Shown piece after piece: positions 16,231 to 23,387 of a stretch of DNA of 35,257 nt; position 1 is the first letter of the stretch; each line of letters begins with the position of its first letter. Position numbers and translations under genes: made by a program. Source of the DNA: an uncultured delta proteobacterium (GTDB lineage: Bacteria; Myxococcota_A; Polyangia; Polyangiales; Polyangiaceae); contig CAITIQ010000307.1 of NCBI GenBank assembly GCA_903892415.1, positions 1 through 35,257 of the forward strand. The letters run 5' to 3'. The notes under the pieces were generated by a model that did not search any database, was not told the origin of the DNA, and saw only the letters and a program-made list of their open reading frames with translations.

Positions 16231-18507
16231 CTACAGCTTGAAGGTGATCATCGCCGTTTTCCCCGCCTTGACCGAAGCGGAGCGCGAGCGCGATGCTCCG
16301 CTCGCTGGTTTGCAGGTGACCGCATAGTTGCCTGGCGCGACCGAGAGTTTGACCGAGTTCGTGGTCCCCTTCGACGCACCGTTCACTGAAAACGCGCACG
16401 TCCCGCCAACTGCAACCAGCACCAAGGTTCCTTGCTCCCCTGGTTTTGCCGGCTCTGCTGTTGCGGTTGCTGTGGGCGTCGCCGTGGGCTTGCTGGTTGC
16501 CACGGGCTGAGAAGTCGTAGCAACGGTCGCTGTGTTGCGTGGCTTGGCGGTCGCCGAGGGAGCCGTGCTCGGTTCAGTGGATGGGGTTGCTGACGCTACA
16601 ACCTCACCCGTTACCGATGGTGTCGCCGTCGGTACAGGGTCGCTCGTGACAGCGGCAGTTGGCTGTTGGGTCGGCGGACGAGGCAAGCTCTCTGGTGCGG
16701 CTGAAGCCGCTGCGGACGCCGAGCTTGCGGCTCCGCCACCCGACGGCAACACCACCAACACCACGATCATCAGTGCCAGCGCGAACCCGGCCCCAAGGAC
16801 CACCATCAGGGCGAGCTTGCGGCCAAAGGCATTCTTCGGTTGAAGACCTCCCGTCGGCTGCATTCCGGGCATCTGCATTCCCGTCGGCTGCATTCCGGGC
16901 GGCCCATAGGCCCCTGGGTTCGACGGTGCAGGCGCTGATCGCGCACCCCATTGAGACTCTGCGGCGCCCAGCGGCATCGCGGGCGCGATCATCCCCGGGG
17001 CCGAACTTGCGTCAGGGTGCAACGATGCCCTTGCGTCGGAGGGCAACGACGGTTTGGGCGGCGCCGGGAGGGGAGGTAGGCCCGGCATCGCTGGCAACGA
17101 CGCGCGTGGGCTGTCGAGGAGTGCCGGCAGCACCTGCGTGGGTTTCGGCGCGTTCGGGTTCGATCCGACGGCTGCACCAGCGAAAACGGGTCCGGGCGGC
17201 GTTGACGGCGAACCAGTCCCTAGATTGGGCGAGAAGTTGAAGTTGACGCCAAGCGCCTCCGTTTTTTCTTGGGTGATGGCACGCGGCGCTGGTGCAGCTG
17301 GCGGTGATGGCGTCGGCACCGTTCGCGACGGGTTGCGAGGCGCGGTGGGCTCGTCCACGGGGCCACGGCCGCTGTTGTACCCCGGAGGAGGAGCCATTCG
17401 ACCCGGGATCGCTGCGGTCGGCTGTTGTGGTCCACGGTGTCCGCCAGGCGGTGGAAGCGCGCCGCTTTTCATGATGTCGGCGACGCGGCCTACTCGCGTG
17501 GCGGCCTCTTCTTCGCCGTCATCACTCAGCTCCCCAACCTCGCTGATCTCCAGTTCCTCATCTTCACTGGAGCCACCGTTGGCGCGGTTGCGCGCCGAGG
17601 CTGCTAGGTCGCGAATACGCTCCATCAAAGCGCGCCCCTCGGGAGGAGCGAAGCGTGCGAGGGACGCTGCAAACGCGTGGGTATCAGCAGTACGCTGGTT
17701 CCGGTCCTTGGCGAGGGCACGCATGACCGCCTCCTCGACTTCCGGAGGCACGTCTCGCCGGAGTTGACCGATCGGCGAGGGGTTGTCTCGGGTGATGGCG
17801 ATGGCCAGCGAGAGCGTGTCGCTGCCAAACGGCGGCCGCCCCGAGAGCATCTCGTAGAGGATGGCGCTGAGCGACCACACGTCGGTACGAACGTCGAGGT
17901 CCTTTTGCCGTCGCAACATCTCAGGCGAGGAGTAAGGCGAGATCCCATTGAGCGTTGTCGACGTGAACTCCTCCACCGCCGAATCGGAGTTCTCACGGAG
18001 AAGTTTGCTGGTGCCGAAGTCGATCACCTTGAGCACCCGCGGCCCACTTCGAACTCCAGGACTCCGATCGGCCAGGAATAGGTGGGATGGAGACAATTCC
18101 CGAAGCAGGATCCCGTAGGCGTGGGTCTCGGCAACCGCTTCGGTCGCTTGGAGGATCCAACCAATCGCCTCCTCCACTCCGAGCGTTCGTCGCCCTTTGA
18201 GATAGCGCGCTACGTCGAGGCCCTCGAGGTATTGGCGCACGAGGTAGAAGGACCCGTCCTGCAGGTTTCCAACATCAATGATGCGGGCAACATGCTCCGA
18301 GCCCAACTTGGCGAGCGCGCGCGCCTCTCGCCGAAATTTGCCGATCTCAACGTTGTCGCCCATCTGGGGCGAGACAATCCGAATCGCTACTCGCTGCTCG
18401 AACGAAACGTTCTCGGCTTCGACGAGCGTTCCTCGGCCTCTGCCAAGAATGGCACGAACGCGGTATTTCCCCGCGACAATATCGCCCGGACGCGGTTCCT
18501 GTCTCAT
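16231..18507 (-). CDS. Ser/Thr kinase-like receptor, predicted pseudokinase
   Basis: 758 residues: kinase domain (about 14-292), long Pro/Ala/Ser linker, one TM (about 560-586), Thr/Ala-rich stalk, and a C-terminal PEGA-like beta domain of about 65 residues outside the membrane. This is a standard myxobacterial receptor layout, but catalytic residues are missing. The VAIK lysine is Arg43 (V-A-I-R). The H-R-D-x-K-x-x-N loop reads L-R-E137-L-S-P-S-H142, replacing catalytic Asp, Lys and Asn. APE is S-P-E. D163-F-G, E61 and D209 remain. The frame is continuous, so these are real substitutions. It would bind ligands or scaffold rather than phosphorylate (inference). It follows the CX4CH lipoprotein gene by 34 nt. 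Confidence 0.9.
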   Translation of the reverse strand: MRQEPRPGDIVAGKYRVRAILGRGRGTLVEAENVSFEQRVAIRIVSPQMGDNVEIGKFRREARALAKLGSEHVARIIDVGNLQDGSFYLVRQYLEGLDVARYLKGRRTLGVEEAIGWILQATEAVAETHAYGILLRELSPSHLFLADRSPGVRSGPRVLKVIDFGTSKLLRENSDSAVEEFTSTTLNGISPYSSPEMLRRQKDLDVRTDVWSLSAILYEMLSGRPPFGSDTLSLAIAITRDNPSPIGQLRRDVPPEVEEAVMRALAKDRNQRTADTHAFAASLARFAPPEGRALMERIRDLAASARNRANGGSSEDEELEISEVGELSDDGEEEAATRVGRVADIMKSGALPPPGGHRGPQQPTAAIPGRMAPPPGYNSGRGPVDEPTAPRNPSRTVPTPSPPAAPAPRAITQEKTEALGVNFNFSPNLGTGSPSTPPGPVFAGAAVGSNPNAPKPTQVLPALLDSPRASLPAMPGLPPLPAPPKPSLPSDARASLHPDASSAPGMIAPAMPLGAAESQWGARSAPAPSNPGAYGPPGMQPTGMQMPGMQPTGGLQPKNAFGRKLALMVVLGAGFALALMIVVLVVLPSGGGAASSASAAASAAPESLPRPPTQQPTAAVTSDPVPTATPSVTGEVVASATPSTEPSTAPSATAKPRNTATVATTSQPVATSKPTATPTATATAEPAKPGEQGTLVLVAVGGTCAFSVNGASKGTTNSVKLSVAPGNYAVTCKPASGASRSRSASVKAGKTAMITFKL
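16850..16900 (-). repeat. 21-nt direct repeat in the kinase linker
   Basis: The 21-nt block at 16850-16870 recurs exactly at 16880-16900, encoding the repeated G-M-Q-P-T-G peptide in the disordered linker before the TM helix. Confidence 0.85.
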
Positions 18508-18541
18508 TGAAGCACTTGAAGGTGTCTCACGAACCTCACCG

Positions 18542-19057
18542 CTACTTTAGGCTTTCCAGTGCGGTCTTGCACTCGGCACGAACGCGAGCGGCATCTTCGT
18601 TCGAGATGGCACCCACCCACCCCATGATGCAGCGGTCACCAGGATCCCCTTCGTTCACCACGCGCCCACCCTTGTGGTTCATCTGCCCACGTGGCTTCGC
18701 GACGAGCTTGAGTTTGTCCGCCGACGCCCCGAGGTTCTCCAGTGCGCCCGCCATCAATTCAGGTTCGAGGCTGCAGGCGGAAAGGTAGTTGGCGTTGCTC
18801 TCGACGGCCGTCGTGGGCTCCCCTCCCGAGATGTTGGCCTCAAGCGGATGCCTCAGCCCGAACTGGCCGTAGATTGAGAGAGGGCGTTGCGAGCTACCGT
18901 GGCAGTCCAACGTCCCGCAACGCTTCTCGAGGTAGGGCTGTACGGCCTCGGTGTACAGCTCTGACCCCGGACACAAAAGGGGCTTTTGGGCTGTCAGATC
19001 GTCTCGGCACGCAGTAGCCGAGAGCAACAGGAGACACAGAACACTGCTCTGTTTCAC
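18542..19057 (-). CDS. Lipoprotein with CX4CH cytochrome-like motif
   Basis: A 171-residue lipoprotein from GTG 19057; the longer frame reading upstream is an Arg/Trp-rich shadow of the Gly repeat in the neighbour. Lipobox S-A-T-A-C (Cys17). A cytochrome-like helix start Y-T-E-A-V-Q-P-Y-L-E-K-R precedes C47-G-T-L-D-C52-H53, a spaced (CX4CH) version of the heme motif. Later elements are L-S-I-Y-G-Q-F-G-L-R, M-N-H-K-G-G and C-I-M-G-W-V-G-A. A Met or His distal ligand could lie in M-N-H-K. Whether heme is bound is open. GTGA overlap with the upstream gene. Confidence 0.75.
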   Translation of the reverse strand: MKQSSVLCLLLLSATACRDDLTAQKPLLCPGSELYTEAVQPYLEKRCGTLDCHGSSQRPLSIYGQFGLRHPLEANISGGEPTTAVESNANYLSACSLEPELMAGALENLGASADKLKLVAKPRGQMNHKGGRVVNEGDPGDRCIMGWVGAISNEDAARVRAECKTALESLK

Positions 19058-19785
19058 ACGCCACCAGCCCCGGCCGCACCCGCAGTGCCGCCAGTTCCGC
19101 CTCCGCCGCCAGCTCCAGCGGTCCCGCCAGTGCCTCCAGTGCCCCCTCCAGTTCCGCCAGCCCCGCCGTTGCCGCCAGCCCCGCCGTTGCCGCCAGCCCC
19201 ACCGTTGCCGCCAGCCCCACCGTTGCCACCCGCTCCGCCAACGGGCTCTCCAGAGGCACACGGCCCGAGCAGATCGCTCTCGGAAACCACGACTACTCCA
19301 GCGGAATCACGAGCAGCACCCGTGACCGCATCCAAGCTGTTGTCGTTTGGCAGGGTGTGACAAGCCGCGCACGAGCCCTCGCGGCCCACGATTGACTGCA
19401 TTCGCCGTCCACCAGCACGGACTTCGAGCGGGTAGGTGATGTCTTGCCAGTTGTCACGCTCGACCCAGAAGTTACCACCTTCGTTGGTGCACGCTTTCCG
19501 TTCTGTGTTTTGTGAATCGGTGATGCGCACCAGCACGTTCTCCGCTGGCAGGATTTGGCCGCCTGAATTTTGGTAGTAGATGGTGCCACCGATCGCCATC
19601 AGAGGCTTGGCGCCCTCGTAGGTCGAATGACAAAGCACACAAGGTTGCCCCTGGCGATGCGTCGCACTCGGCTCGCCCTGCTCCTCACCCAACTCATTGA
19701 TGTTGTCTTGCGGCACCGGATCGTAGCGGCAGCTGAACGCGGCACCCGCGAGCGTCAGCAGACCTATGGCGAGCAAACGGTTCAT
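19054..19785 (-). CDS. Lipoprotein with two CXXCH motifs and Gly-rich tail
   Basis: A 243-residue lipoprotein from ATG 19785 (lipobox A-F-S-C, Cys19). Two classical heme motifs, C49-V-L-C-H53 and C139-A-A-C-H143, flank a beta-rich segment (I-G-G-T-I-Y-Y-Q-N-S-G-G, V-L-V-R-I-T-D-S-Q, G-N-F-W-V-E-R) that resembles a carboxypeptidase-regulatory/transthyretin-like insert. The C-terminal 60 residues are (GGAGGN/GGTGGT)-type repeats, unusual at the end of a lipoprotein. ATGA overlap with the barrel gene upstream and GTGA overlap with the next gene downstream place it mid-operon. Probable diheme periplasmic or outer-membrane cytochrome. Confidence 0.8.
   Translation of the reverse strand: MNRLLAIGLLTLAGAAFSCRYDPVPQDNINELGEEQGEPSATHRQGQPCVLCHSTYEGAKPLMAIGGTIYYQNSGGQILPAENVLVRITDSQNTERKACTNEGGNFWVERDNWQDITYPLEVRAGGRRMQSIVGREGSCAACHTLPNDNSLDAVTGAARDSAGVVVVSESDLLGPCASGEPVGGAGGNGGAGGNGGAGGNGGAGGNGGAGGTGGGTGGTGGTAGAGGGGGTGGTAGAAGAGGV
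19153..19224 (-). repeat. Four tandem 18-nt repeats coding GGAGGN units
   Basis: Four 18-nt units (19153-19170, 19171-19188, 19189-19206, 19207-19224) differ by one or two bases; a degenerate fifth follows to 19242. They encode Gly-Gly-Ala-Gly-Gly-Asn blocks in the lipoprotein tail and are a likely site of copy-number change. Confidence 0.85.
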
Positions 19786-21944
19786 TCGAGCACGAGCTCC
19801 AAGGTTGAAGCTGTGAACAGCCCCCAACGGTCGAACACGTAGATGTGATCGAGAAACTGCGAATAGAGCCCATCAATGTTGAGTCCAAGCGCGAAGGCGT
19901 CACTCACTTTCTGTCGAAAGCTACCGCCCAACGCTAGGTTGAAGAGTGGCCCCATTTCGCGATCGCCCGTCCTGTACTCGGGCAAGGTGAGCGGAAATCC
20001 TGCTGCGCTCGCGACGTAGGCTCGCTGCCAAAAGTCAACGCCGGATTGAATGTGGAAGCGTGCATGCGGACCCAATCGCGTTGAGTCCGTCAGATCATGG
20101 AGGTAGCGAGCTTCCGTCGTGCTTGCCAGCAAACCCCAATCATCAAGATAAAATCGCTCATCTACCCGCAGTGTGGACTCGTCGAAGCGTTGCCGAATGC
20201 CCACTGCAGCGGCACCGCGCAGGCGCGAGTCGGGAAGTCGATCCTTCGCGGCGACTGGCAGCCTTGCTGCGGCCACCGCTGCGGGCGTAGCTCCCCGGGG
20301 CACATCTGGTGCGACGTCCGAGGTGAAGAACGGCACGTGTCGGTACGGCTTGGACTGATCGCCGGACTCTGCGGCAAAAGTACCGGCGCCAACCATCACC
20401 GTCGTGGTGGAGAGCACGGCGCTGGCTCCAACATCGACCGTGTGAATAAAGATATCGCTCTCGAAGGTGCTGTCGCCGGCTATCCCCAGCGTGTCGTAGC
20501 CCAAGGTGTAGGCAACCGAAGGCGTGACCCGTTTGTCGAACACGTCTGCGGCCAGCACCACACCAAACGAGCGGCCCGTGTAGTCGTTCTCGTAGGAGAC
20601 GGCGGTCTTGGCGCCCAAACGGACTACGTCAACCTTCACGTCCCCTCCCAGCGTCCCCGCGAAGCGTGCCTGATCGAAGCGCCGGGAAGCTGTGGCGACG
20701 ATGTCGGGAGAGGCCGCGCTGACGACATCGACCATTGCGCTCCCTCCAATCAACCAACCCTGCGCTGGGTTCTCGAAGCCGAGTTTGACCGCGGGCGAAA
20801 GAGCGTCCACGTGCAACGTGTCGTTGTAGCTTGAGACCTCGAGCGCTCCTCGGAAGGTAAGCCCGCGGCCTTTGCCTCCGGTCTCCAAGCACAACGCCAC
20901 TTCATCGGCAGTTTTTGCGTTGGCGAGACACTGTTGAACCGCGCTGTTCTGGCTGCCCGACGCCTGCGAAACGTCGACCGTTATCTTCTCTCCCCGCTCG
21001 ACTGTCTCTTGGGTTTTGAAGGTGAAAGGGTACCCAGCCTTCTTTCCAACGACCTCAACCGTGGCCTTTCCTGGATTGCGCGGGATCCCTTTGGTTGCCT
21101 CGTCTCGCGAGAACTTCTCGCCGTCGATCTTGATCTCCGCCCCGTCGATCGATGCCGGGACCACCACCACGATTCGAGGGGTTTCATCGCTGAGCTTTTC
21201 GAGCAGCTCTTTGGCCTGCGCCTCGAGCGTTGGGTTGGCCTCCTGTCGAGCCATCTCCTCCGCGCGAGTGGCGTCTCGGATCGCCTCGAGCAGCAGGCTT
21301 CCTGCCTCCTCGCAGCGAGCCAACGCAAGCTTGCCTTCAGCAAACTCCGAGTCGCCCATGGCACCGATGAGCGTGCCCATGCAGTCGCTCCAGTTCCCCG
21401 ATGCCAGTTGCGCCGCGCCCTCCCGGGCCGATTCCCGTTGAGCTCGTGTGGGCGGTAGTCGAGTCGAACCTTTCCCGGGCCCGTTGGGCGTCTTCTTTAC
21501 TTCCCGCTGCGCCTCTGCAAAGGCTTTGCCGACGTCCTTGTTTGCGAACTCGCGGTCGAGCTCAAGCGCTGGATCTTCACGAAGGGCCACGACGAATATC
21601 GCCTCCGCTCGAGCGAGGTCAGCTTTCCCGTTGCCATACAAGATTCCCAACGTCGACAGGACGAGCCCACGCGTGGAAGCCTCACACGCTCCGCATTGTT
21701 CAAAGCGTGCAGTAAGCGTACTGAGCGCTTCATCCGCCTTGCCCGAATTCATCAGGTCCAACGCTTCGGCAACAGCTTGCAGCGCAGCGGCTTCTGCGTC
21801 CTCAGCCGAGCCCGGTTTCTTCTCCGACTTTGGCTCGTCCGTCTTTTCGTTGGGTTTGTTCTGAGCGAGCGCGCTCGTGGTCAACGAGAGACCAATCAGC
21901 GAGCAGACGAGCAGCGTCGAACGGAGCAGACGAGGCCTAAGCAT
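19782..21944 (-). CDS. Outer-membrane beta-barrel protein with periplasmic TPR/PEGA-like N-terminus (DUF3570-like)
   Basis: 720 residues from ATG 21944, two bases after the stop of the upstream lipoprotein gene. The signal peptide ends T-S-A-L-A. Residues about 40-210 are helical repeats (L-D-L-M-N-S-G-K-A-D-E-A-L, L-S-T-L-G-I-L-Y-G-N-G-K). About 235-310 is a PEGA-like beta unit (I-D-G-A-E-I-K-I-D-G-E). From about 345 on, alternating amphipathic strands form a barrel, including V-D-V-V-S-A-A-S-P-D-I-V-A-T-A-S-R-R and S-Y-E-N-D-Y, which resemble DUF3570. The last strand ends L-E-L-V-L-E, lacking the usual terminal aromatic. Surrounded by heme-type lipoproteins, it may form a porin-cytochrome-like conduit (inference). 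Confidence 0.75.
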   Translation of the reverse strand: MLRPRLLRSTLLVCSLIGLSLTTSALAQNKPNEKTDEPKSEKKPGSAEDAEAAALQAVAEALDLMNSGKADEALSTLTARFEQCGACEASTRGLVLSTLGILYGNGKADLARAEAIFVVALREDPALELDREFANKDVGKAFAEAQREVKKTPNGPGKGSTRLPPTRAQRESAREGAAQLASGNWSDCMGTLIGAMGDSEFAEGKLALARCEEAGSLLLEAIRDATRAEEMARQEANPTLEAQAKELLEKLSDETPRIVVVVPASIDGAEIKIDGEKFSRDEATKGIPRNPGKATVEVVGKKAGYPFTFKTQETVERGEKITVDVSQASGSQNSAVQQCLANAKTADEVALCLETGGKGRGLTFRGALEVSSYNDTLHVDALSPAVKLGFENPAQGWLIGGSAMVDVVSAASPDIVATASRRFDQARFAGTLGGDVKVDVVRLGAKTAVSYENDYTGRSFGVVLAADVFDKRVTPSVAYTLGYDTLGIAGDSTFESDIFIHTVDVGASAVLSTTTVMVGAGTFAAESGDQSKPYRHVPFFTSDVAPDVPRGATPAAVAAARLPVAAKDRLPDSRLRGAAAVGIRQRFDESTLRVDERFYLDDWGLLASTTEARYLHDLTDSTRLGPHARFHIQSGVDFWQRAYVASAAGFPLTLPEYRTGDREMGPLFNLALGGSFRQKVSDAFALGLNIDGLYSQFLDHIYVFDRWGLFTASTLELVLE

Positions 21945-21946
21945 GA

Positions 21947-22465
21947 TCAATTGTCCGGGGCCCCACAGGTAATCCACTGCTCGACCGCGTCGTAGTCGGC
22001 TTGGCTGAGCGCGGTGTCGTTCACGGCGTCGTCCAGCAATTTGGGCATGGGCGAGCCGCAGAGCGATCCAGGCTGTGCGTCCTCACCGAGATTGAGATTG
22101 CACAAAAACTTCGAGGCCTCGGGCTGGCAGGGTGCGACATACGAGTCGCTGCCTTGGAACACATACGCAAGCAGCGCCTCTCGCGCTTGCCCTGCATCCT
22201 CTGGAAACTCGAACTGCGCGATCGCCGTAGCGTGGCATCCCACGGAACTGCAACGGGCTGTCTCGACGAGCACCGGAAAAATGTCGTCTCGAAAGCTCAC
22301 TGCGCAGGCTAGGTCTGGCGTGCACGAGCCTCCGGAGGAAACGGTGGCTGCGTCGGCGCCTAAGATCTCGTCCGGTTCTCCGAAAAGCACCTCCGTCTCC
22401 GTTGCGCACCCGGGAACTCCCAGCGAGCTCCCCAGTGCCAACGCCAGCAGAAGCCGGGCTTTCAC
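21947..22465 (-). CDS. Lipoprotein with CX4CH cytochrome-like motif, coupled to infC
   Basis: A 172-residue lipoprotein (lipobox V-P-G-C, Cys20). A V-S-F-R-D-D-I-F-P-V-L-V-E helix leads to C72-S-S-V-G-C77-H78, again CX4CH, then Q-F-E-F-P, L-L-A-Y-V-F-Q-G and a closing P-M-P-K-L, Q-A-D-Y-D-A-V-E-Q-W-I-T-C-G-A-P signature. That ending (P-M-P and x-x-W-I-x-x-G-A-P) is typical of the cytochrome-like lipoproteins of Myxococcota and Planctomycetota. Its ATG overlaps the infC stop by 4 nt, so it is translated from the ribosomal-factor transcript. Confidence 0.8.
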   Translation of the reverse strand: MKARLLLALALGSSLGVPGCATETEVLFGEPDEILGADAATVSSGGSCTPDLACAVSFRDDIFPVLVETARCSSVGCHATAIAQFEFPEDAGQAREALLAYVFQGSDSYVAPCQPEASKFLCNLNLGEDAQPGSLCGSPMPKLLDDAVNDTALSQADYDAVEQWITCGAPDN

Positions 22466-23184
22466 TCCTTGGCCTCGTCCTCGTCGTCGTCCTCGTCGTC
22501 CTCGTCCTCCGCGTCTGCGAGTTGCTGCTCGAACTTGGCGACGTCCGCGTCCTGGCGGGCCAGCTCGCGATCTTCTGGACGGTCCTTGCGGAGCGCCTTG
22601 GCCGCTTGTGCGCGCGCCGTCTGAACCTTCTGCATCACCACGGCTTTGGGCGCGACCAGCAGCGTCATCGTGCGCTGCTCCATCGCCGGCCGAACCTCGA
22701 TCACCGCAATCTCCTCAAGCTTTTGCACGATGTGATCGAGCTGCTGTTGAGCGACCTGCGGATGGGTGATTTCACGGCCGCGGAAGCGCACCGTGAACTT
22801 GACCTTGTGGCCCGCCTCGAGAAAGGCTTGAGCCGCACGCGTCTTGAAATCCAAGTCGTGATCGTCGGTCTTGGGCCGAAGCTTGATCTCTTTGATTTCG
22901 AAGGCAGCCGTCTTGATTCGGGTCTCCCGCGCCTTCTTCTTCTCGTCGTACTTGAACTTGCCGTAGTCGAGGATCTTGCAGACCGGCGGATCGGCCTTCG
23001 GGTTCACCTCCACCAAGTCAAGCCCACGCTCTTGTGCGCGCCGAAGGGCTTCGTGTGTGGGGAGGATGCCCAACATCTCTCCGTCCTCTCCGATGACGCG
23101 AATCTCGGGGACGCGGATACGTTGGTTGATACGGATTTGAGGGCCGCGTTGCTGTTGACGAGGATCGAATCTGCGCATGGCCAT
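22462..23184 (-). CDS. infC: Translation initiation factor IF-3 with acidic C-terminal extension
   Basis: 240 residues against about 180 in E. coli. The N-domain has R-I-N-Q-R-I-R-V-P-E-I-R-V-I-G, the linker D-P-P-V-C-K-I-L-D-Y-G-K-F-K-Y, and the C-domain K-F-T-V-R-F-R-G-R-E-I-T-H with the closing M-T-L-L-V-A-P-K. A further 59 residues form a charged helix ending in an Asp/Glu run (A-E-D-E-D-D-E-D-D-D-E-D-E). The start is a plain ATG, not the rare AUU used for autoregulation in enterobacteria; an in-frame TGA lies just upstream. AAGGAG lies in a palindrome (AGGAGCTCCT) 13 nt before the start. rpmI and rplT do not follow. Confidence 0.96.
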   Translation of the reverse strand: MAMRRFDPRQQQRGPQIRINQRIRVPEIRVIGEDGEMLGILPTHEALRRAQERGLDLVEVNPKADPPVCKILDYGKFKYDEKKKARETRIKTAAFEIKEIKLRPKTDDHDLDFKTRAAQAFLEAGHKVKFTVRFRGREITHPQVAQQQLDHIVQKLEEIAVIEVRPAMEQRTMTLLVAPKAVVMQKVQTARAQAAKALRKDRPEDRELARQDADVAKFEQQLADAEDEDDEDDDEDEAKE

Positions 23185-23387
23185 GCGGGTTCAGGAGCTC
23201 CTTTTTTGTTGGAAGAATGTGGAAGGGCGGATGAGAGACGATTGTTCAGGCCCATGCAAGGGCCTACGACAGAAAGATTTCTTTTGCGCTCACGTGCGCG
23301 CTGACGTTGCGCTACCACGCGAGCGGCAGGCAGCACTCCTCGCCGCGGCGTGGAAGCGCTGCTGCTCCCGCGCCGCTGGACGTCGAA

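Noticed and set aside
18986..19360. Long proline-rich open frame on the plus strand
   Set aside because: It is the antisense of the Gly-rich tail of the two-CXXCH lipoprotein; codon pattern follows the minus-strand gene and no start signal is seen.
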